The position numbers were made by a program, and so were the translations under genes. Positions 34,087 to 38,589 of a DNA stretch of 38,589 bases are shown here, piece by piece. Source of the stretch: Janthinobacterium sp. (GTDB lineage Bacteria > Pseudomonadota > Gammaproteobacteria > Burkholderiales > Burkholderiaceae_D). Within the stretch, counting starts at the first letter, position 1. Every line of letters starts with the position of its first letter. Under the pieces are notes generated by a model. That model was not told the DNA's origin and did not search any database. It saw only the letters and a list, made by a program, of their open reading frames with translations. The stretch is taken from NCBI GenBank assembly GCA_025356595.1, contig JANXSQ010000079.1:1-38589 (forward strand), in the 5' to 3' direction.

Positions 34087-36567
34087 TTATCGCTTCTTCT
34101 TGCTGGATTTTGAAACAGTCTTTGCTGTGCGTGGTGCTGCCGCGGCGACCGGCGCCGCGGCGGATTTGCTGCGCTTGGCGCCGCGGCCGGCGCCCTCGCC
34201 GCTCTTGATTTCATGCCGCGGCTGGGTGGTCGGGCCGGGCTTGACCATGCTATTCGCGGCGCCCCGGCGCTTGCCCGGCGCGGCCGTCTCGGCCTCGCCG
34301 CGCTTGCCGCCCTTTTTGCCGCCCTCGGGTTGCTCTGCGCCGTCCTCGGTGACCAGGCGCAGGTCGATCTTGCGCGTTTCCAGGTCGACGCGGGCCACCT
34401 GCACGGTGACGCGGTCGGTCAGCTGATAGCGCTTGCCGGTGCGTTCGCCGCGCAGCTCATGGCGCGCTTCGTCGTACTGGAAGTAGTCGGTGCCCAGTTC
34501 GGTGACATGCACCAGGCCCTCGACGAACAGGGTGTCGAGTTGCACGAAGACGCCGAAGGTGGTCACGCCGGTGATCATGCCGGTGAATTCCTCGCCCAGC
34601 TTGTCCTGCATGAAATAGCACTTCAGCCAGGCTTCGACGTCGCGCGAGGCTTCGTCGGCGCGCCGCTCGTTGGCCGAGCAATGCACGCCCAGCGCGTCCC
34701 AGACGGTCATGTCGGCGGCCTGCTTCTGCTTGCCCTCGGCCTTGTCCTTGGCTTGCTGCTTGCGCGTCGCGTTCGACACATTGGTGTTCAGCGTGCTGGT
34801 GTCGGCGATCTTCGGCTCGTAGCGTTTGCCCAGCAGGATGGCCTTGATGGCGCGGTGCGTGAGCAGATCGGGATAGCGGCGGATCGGGCTGGTGAAATGG
34901 GCGTAAGCCTCATACGCCAGGCCGAAGTGGCCGATGTTGTCCGGGCTGTAGACGGCTTGCTGCATCGAACGCAGCAGCATCGTCTGCAGCAGGGCCGCGT
35001 CGGGACGCTCCTTGATCTGCTTCATCATGCTGGCGTAGTCCGAGGCGGCCGGCGTGTCGCCGCCGGTCAGGTTCAGGCCGACCTGCTTGAGGAAGGTGCG
35101 CACCTGGGTGAGCTTTTCCTTGGTCGGGCTGGCGTGGATGCGGTAGGTGCCCGGATGCTTGTGGCGGATCAGCAGGTCGGCCGCGCAGACGTTGGCGGCC
35201 AGCATGCACTCCTCGATCACCTTGTGCGCATCGTTGCGGGTGCGCGGAATGATCTTTTCGATCTTGCCGGCCGGGTTGCAAACGATGTAGGTTTCGGTGG
35301 TCTCGAAATCGATCGCGCCGCGCTCCGTGCGCGCCTTCAGCAAAGCGTGGTAGACGTCGTACAGATTCTGCAAATGCGGCACGATGGCCGGACGGCGCGC
35401 CGCTTCCGGACCCTTGGTGTTGCCGAGGATGTCGGCCACTTCGTTATAGGTCAGGCGCGCGGCCGAGTGGATCACGGCCGGATAGAACTGGTAAGCCTTG
35501 ATCTCGCCCTTGGCGGTGACGACGGCGTCGCACACCAGCGTGAGGCGGTCGACGGCCGGGTTCAGCGAGCACAGGCCGTTCGACAGTTTTTCCGGCAGCA
35601 TGGGAATCACGCGGCGCGGGAAGTAGACCGAGGTGCTGCGCTCGAGGGCGTCGGCGTCGAGCGCGTCGTTCGGCTTCACATAATGGCTGACGTCGGCGAT
35701 CGCGACGATTAAACGGAAGGCGTTGGTGCGGCCGATCTTGACCGGCTCGCAATAGACGGCATCGTCGAAGTCGCGCGCGTCCTCGCCGTCGATGGTGACC
35801 ATCGGCACATCGCGCAGGTCGACGCGGTCGACCAGGTCGGCTTCGCGCACGACGCTGGGCAGCTTTTCAGCCTGCTTGAGCGCGGCCGTCGAAAAGATGT
35901 GCGGCACGCCGAACTTGCGCACGGCGATTTCGATTTCCATGCCGGGATCGTCGAGCGAGCCCAGCACTTCGACGATCTTGCCGACCGGCTGCTTGAAGCG
36001 CATCGGCTGCTCGGTCAGCTCGACGCTGACGATCTGGCCCGACTTGGCCTTGCCGACGCCGCCGGCGACCAGAATATCCTGGCCGATGCGTTTGTCTTCG
36101 GGCGCGACCAACCAGCTGCCGTTTTCATTCAACAGGCGGCCGATGATGTGGGTGTTGGCACGGGTGACCACCTCGACGATGGTGCCTTCCGGGCGGCCAC
36201 GGCGGTCGGTGCCGATGATCTTGGCCATGACGCGGTCGCCGTGCAGCACCTTCTGCATTTCTTTTTCGGACAGGAACAGGTCGTCGCCCGGCTCATCCGG
36301 GATGACGAAGCCGAAGCCGTCGCGGTGGCTGCTGACGCGGCCGGCGATAAAGCCCGACTGGTCCGCCAGCTGGTAGAAACCGGCAGGGTCCGATGTCAGC
36401 TGGCCGTCGCGCTCCATGGCCCCTAGCCGGCGCGACAGCACAGTCTGTGCATCCTCGGTCACTTGTAGGGACTTGGACAAGGCGCGCAAGTCGAGCGGCG
36501 CCGTGGCGCTGCGGAAGATACCGAGAATTTCCTCCCGGCTGGGAATGGTGTGGGTAGATTGGTTCAA
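34087..36567 (-). CDS. rnr: Ribonuclease R
   Basis: This 826-residue 3'-5' exoribonuclease degrades structured RNA. An N-terminal winged helix (SREEILGIFRSATAPLDLRA) is followed by two cold-shock domains (GFVIPDEPGDDLFLSEKEMQ). The RNB catalytic domain has DGEDARDFDDAVY with the metal aspartates, an S1 domain lies near FTGMITGVTTFGVFVQLDTL, and a lysine/arginine-rich tail ends SKSSKKKR. The start is a TTG at 36567: no in-frame ATG precedes the winged helix. No good ribosome site is visible, which is odd. It is followed directly by rlmB. Confidence 0.95.
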   Translation of the reverse strand: MNQSTHTIPSREEILGIFRSATAPLDLRALSKSLQVTEDAQTVLSRRLGAMERDGQLTSDPAGFYQLADQSGFIAGRVSSHRDGFGFVIPDEPGDDLFLSEKEMQKVLHGDRVMAKIIGTDRRGRPEGTIVEVVTRANTHIIGRLLNENGSWLVAPEDKRIGQDILVAGGVGKAKSGQIVSVELTEQPMRFKQPVGKIVEVLGSLDDPGMEIEIAVRKFGVPHIFSTAALKQAEKLPSVVREADLVDRVDLRDVPMVTIDGEDARDFDDAVYCEPVKIGRTNAFRLIVAIADVSHYVKPNDALDADALERSTSVYFPRRVIPMLPEKLSNGLCSLNPAVDRLTLVCDAVVTAKGEIKAYQFYPAVIHSAARLTYNEVADILGNTKGPEAARRPAIVPHLQNLYDVYHALLKARTERGAIDFETTETYIVCNPAGKIEKIIPRTRNDAHKVIEECMLAANVCAADLLIRHKHPGTYRIHASPTKEKLTQVRTFLKQVGLNLTGGDTPAASDYASMMKQIKERPDAALLQTMLLRSMQQAVYSPDNIGHFGLAYEAYAHFTSPIRRYPDLLTHRAIKAILLGKRYEPKIADTSTLNTNVSNATRKQQAKDKAEGKQKQAADMTVWDALGVHCSANERRADEASRDVEAWLKCYFMQDKLGEEFTGMITGVTTFGVFVQLDTLFVEGLVHVTELGTDYFQYDEARHELRGERTGKRYQLTDRVTVQVARVDLETRKIDLRLVTEDGAEQPEGGKKGGKRGEAETAAPGKRRGAANSMVKPGPTTQPRHEIKSGEGAGRGAKRSKSAAAPVAAAAPRTAKTVSKSSKKKR

Positions 36568-36747
36568 AAGTATTTCTATAGTAGATGACAGTGATCGCTG
36601 GAGCTCCGGCTTGGCTACTGCCGCCGGCCGCTACGCATGGTTGCATATAGAGGCACGGTGATAGGCGGTAGTGTACTTGAGGTCGGGGCGCTTTACCTAA
36701 CGCGGGCTGGGCCGGCGCGGCGATTTAAACATTTTCACAAAACGTAT

Positions 36748-36775
36748 TTGACACGGCAGCGGAATCCTCTATAAT
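36748..36775 (+). promoter_or_regulatory. Consensus sigma70 promoter upstream of tRNA-Leu
   Basis: A perfect TTGACA (36748-36753) and a perfect TATAAT (36770-36775) stand 16 bp apart. Transcription would begin near 36782 and run about 150 nt before the tRNA. The stretch 36568-36747 between it and rnr holds the rnr promoter and no gene. Confidence 0.8.
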
Positions 36776-36900
36776 CTTGGTCTCTCGCAGCGACAAAGTT
36801 GAAAAACAGCGGCGCGGCGGGGTGAAGCTGTAAAGCGCAAGACCGGGTTGATGTGCAGTAAGGAGCGTAAGCTCATCTGGCGCAAAACCTCCCCTTTCGC

Positions 36901-36906
36901 TATAAT
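36901..36906 (+). promoter_or_regulatory. Second -10 element close to tRNA-Leu
   Basis: A perfect TATAAT lies 26 bases before the tRNA 5' end. No good -35 is seen at the right distance (TGGCGC at 36878 is weak). It may be a second, proximal promoter. Confidence 0.45.
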
Positions 36907-36931
36907 AGCAGAGTTGTTGAGCAGTATCAGT

Positions 36932-37016
36932 GCCCACGTGGCGGAATTGGTAGACGCGCATGGTTCAGGTCCATGTGCCGCAAGGTGTGGGGGTTCGAGT
37001 CCCTCCGTGGGCACCA
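36932..37016 (+). tRNA. tRNA-Leu (anticodon CAG)
   Basis: An 85-nt class II tRNA with encoded CCA. The acceptor GCCCACG pairs with CGTGGGC, the anticodon loop TTCAGGT gives CAG, a long variable arm follows, and the T-arm reads GGGGGTTCGAGTCCCTC. It reads CUG, a dominant leucine codon at this GC. A terminator follows. The sequence downstream switches to low GC, consistent with a tRNA-borne integration site. Confidence 0.96.
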
Positions 37017-37030
37017 TCTACCGAATAAGC

Positions 37031-37068
37031 AAAAAAACCGCAGACTTTCACGAGTCTGCGGCTTTTTT
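37031..37068 (+). terminator. Rho-independent terminator of tRNA-Leu
   Basis: The stem CCGCAGACT/AGTCTGCGG with a 6-base loop is followed by CTTTTTT and preceded by A7, so it may also work on the leftward gene at 37096. Confidence 0.88.
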
Positions 37069-37095
37069 CATGGGCGCCCCACCCGTGTCACCCAC

Positions 37096-37674
37096 TCAGC
37101 CCAAACCGCGGAAGGTGAGCGGAACCAGATACAAGAATAGAACGTTGTTGAATGCATGCGCCACATATGACGCCCAGAACGCGGGAAAGTAGCCGCAAGG
37201 GCGCATCGCCATGTAAGCGCTAGCGAATACTCCGCCACCAATTGCCGCGCACAATCCGTGACCAACGCCGCCATTCAGATAATGTCCTGCCGCAAAAACA
37301 AGCGCACCAACCGCAATGCAGGCTTTGTCACCGAAGCCCATCATTTTTACTAGCTCCAGCGGAAGCAACTGAGCTATAAAGGCCTCCCAAAAAGGGATGA
37401 GTAAAACACCCAGAAAAAATATGCCCAATGGACCGACATTTGAAAGAAAAGCCGCGGCCGATTGCCCCGCTGTTTCTTTCGGAAGTAACACCAATATGAG
37501 ACTGATAGCAAGCACCTCTAAAACAGTGCTCACAATACCTAAGCGCATCCCTACGAGAAACGCGGAGCGATACGGCTGGGCTTCAGCCTTCGAGATTTCC
37601 CCAGGTTTAGAAAAGATAAAATTGCGACCAAAGTCTCCAAGGCTTTTGACGAATTTTGGCGTGGCCAACAGCAT
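37096..37674 (-). CDS. CPBP-like intramembrane protease homologue with degenerate first motif
   Basis: A 192-residue protein with about five membrane segments. It resembles the CPBP/Rce1 group: motif 2 appears as FAAGHYLNGG and motif 3 as SYVAHAFNNVL, each giving the expected histidine. Motif 1, normally EExxxR, reads WEAFIAQ, with one glutamate and glutamine in place of arginine, so catalysis is doubtful. The ATG at 37674 is chosen; a TTG 2 codons upstream is possible. Codon use is much more AT-rich than in the genes to the left, pointing to acquisition. CPBP homologues often serve in bacteriocin immunity or membrane-protein processing, but no partner is seen. Confidence 0.6.
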   Translation of the reverse strand: MLLATPKFVKSLGDFGRNFIFSKPGEISKAEAQPYRSAFLVGMRLGIVSTVLEVLAISLILVLLPKETAGQSAAAFLSNVGPLGIFFLGVLLIPFWEAFIAQLLPLELVKMMGFGDKACIAVGALVFAAGHYLNGGVGHGLCAAIGGGVFASAYMAMRPCGYFPAFWASYVAHAFNNVLFLYLVPLTFRGLG

Positions 37675-37862
37675 CTCCAAGATTTCAATTTATATTTAAT
37701 AGTTCTTCTCGCCTGGCGTCGTATTAGCATTTCCAAGCCAGACGATAAGGCCCTGCGGCCTAATGGATCAGGTGGTTATCGCAACTTTTGCTTACGCGGC
37801 GTAGCTGAGCAGTACCTTGACTGAAAAAATAACGACTTTTATCGGATGTGCTTGCATCACGA

Positions 37863-38258
37863 TTATTCACTGCTCGACTCCATTGAAGCGCAGCCACATC
37901 TGAATTTATTTCCAAAAAAGGAATAGGACTGAATTTCGACCCAATCTGGTTGCTTTGGCTCCGCATCTAAAAAATAGATTAAATGACTATCCGGATAAGA
38001 CCGAACAACATAATTTTTCCCCAGCTTTCGATACGCACCATTGCCATCGCCCGTCCAAAATTGCACGATACCATTGCAGCTTGCAATCAGAAAATCGGAC
38101 GTTCCCTCTTGCTTGCTATTATCAGCAAAAATTAATTCAGATCTGAGTGAACCCGACCACGCACCATCCGCAATACCGGATGAGGCAACGCTGTGATTTG
38201 GTGTGATTGCACAACTACCAAGGGCCATTGCTAGCGCTGTCACCAGTAAAAATTTCAT
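37863..38258 (-). CDS. Small hypothetical lipoprotein
   Basis: The 131-residue product starts MKFLLVTALAMALGSCAITP, a short lipoprotein signal with lipobox LGSC (lipidated cysteine at residue 16). The mature part of about 115 residues has a small beta-rich look (GAWSGSLRSELIFADNS, then FLIASCNGIVQFWTGDGNGA) and three further cysteines, two of them in the C-terminal RCGCAS. I do not recognise the family. It is AT-rich like its neighbours. The 180-base gap between it and the CPBP-like gene holds no clear gene, only a small AAGGCC/GGCCT hairpin near 37750. Confidence 0.6.
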   Translation of the reverse strand: MKFLLVTALAMALGSCAITPNHSVASSGIADGAWSGSLRSELIFADNSKQEGTSDFLIASCNGIVQFWTGDGNGAYRKLGKNYVVRSYPDSHLIYFLDAEPKQPDWVEIQSYSFFGNKFRCGCASMESSSE

Positions 38259-38301
38259 TATTATTCCAAATTAGATCGGTGATTTTCCCACCATTTAAAT
38301 T

Positions 38302-38568
38302 TTACTTTTTAGAAAACTTTCGAACAATAAATTTTGCCCCTGCCGAACTTGACACTTCGACTTTTTCGCTTTCAACTTTTTTATCATCGACCAATTCATC
38401 AATAGCAGTGTTTGCCATCACAAAATCCGGATAATACATATCGTCATAAAGGTGAGCTCTAATAACTCGATTTTGACGGCGTAAAGCGGTGAGCAGGGCG
38501 CTTGCCCAATGTCGGCGGTTGTAACGGCCGATCCGGCGACGCGTGGGAAATGGCAAGGCAAGGAACAA
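38302..38568 (-). CDS. Hypothetical protein, possibly partial at the window edge
   Basis: The frame stays open to the right window edge, and the only early start is a TTG at 38568, so the real start may lie outside. The C-terminal half (MYYPDFVMANTAIDELVDDK, then a lysine/glutamate/valine-rich end) is AT-rich and looks coding. The N-terminal half lies in GC-rich sequence (38480 onward) with arginine-rich composition unlike the rest, as if two sources had been joined. An internal ATG at about 38448 would give a 45-residue protein. Function unknown. Confidence 0.4.
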   Translation of the reverse strand: MFLALPFPTRRRIGRYNRRHWASALLTALRRQNRVIRAHLYDDMYYPDFVMANTAIDELVDDKKVESEKVEVSSSAGAKFIVRKFSKK

Positions 38569-38589
38569 ACTGGGCGATCTGGGGGCGGT

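Noticed and set aside
36725-37192. Small open frames across the tRNA-Leu region on both strands
   Set aside because: They overlap the tRNA and its promoters and have no ribosome site or homology-like content.
37681-37862. Integron attC site between the small AT-rich genes
   Set aside because: A short GGCC hairpin is present, but no paired RYYYAAC/GTTRRRY boxes were found.

Overview
The window reads as a chromosomal segment of a GC-rich betaproteobacterium, most likely Oxalobacteraceae (Massilia/Duganella/Janthinobacterium-like). This is inferred from the protein families, the very high GC3 and the housekeeping block lysC, tilS, accA, DNA glycosylase, cysS, two cyclophilins, lpxH. No species-level marker is present and no database search was possible.

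Region 1 (71-8897) is an organosulfur-scavenging divergon. Leftward from about 5020 run sfnB, a MetNIQ-type ABC importer and an NtaA/SnaA/DszA-type flavin monooxygenase. Rightward run ssuE, ssuA, ssuD and ssuC. The ssuB ATPase gene is absent where it is normally expected. Instead ssuC ends inside a roughly 320-base, transposase-free piece with IS200/IS605-like end hairpins (about 8895-9213).

Region 2 (9221-14466) is accessory. A HEXXH metallopeptidase-like gene faces a leftward three-gene operon: a group II PLP decarboxylase, an ATP-grasp protein, and a fold-type I PLP enzyme split by one in-frame TAG. The set looks like a small, unassigned amine or amide-forming pathway, possibly decaying.

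Region 3 (14677-17499) carries an isolated flaG, a Cyc2-like monoheme cytochrome fused to an outer-membrane barrel, and a secreted protein with an EF-hand-like loop.

Region 4 (17514-26394) is core genome: two identical tRNA-Ser(GCU) genes, each with its own promoter and terminator; lysC; then, read leftward, cysS, glycosylase, accA and tilS; and rightward ppiA, ppiB and lpxH. A large palindrome sits in the tilS leader.

Region 5 (26548-36567) holds a YtrA-type GntR/ABC operon, a TetR-SDR-MDR reductase operon with a repeated palindromic operator, cysE-yceH, and rnr-rlmB.

Region 6 (36748-38589) starts with tRNA-Leu(CAG) and passes into clearly more AT-rich sequence with three small poorly characterised leftward genes. 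This has the composition and position of a genomic island beside a tRNA, although no integrase is visible.
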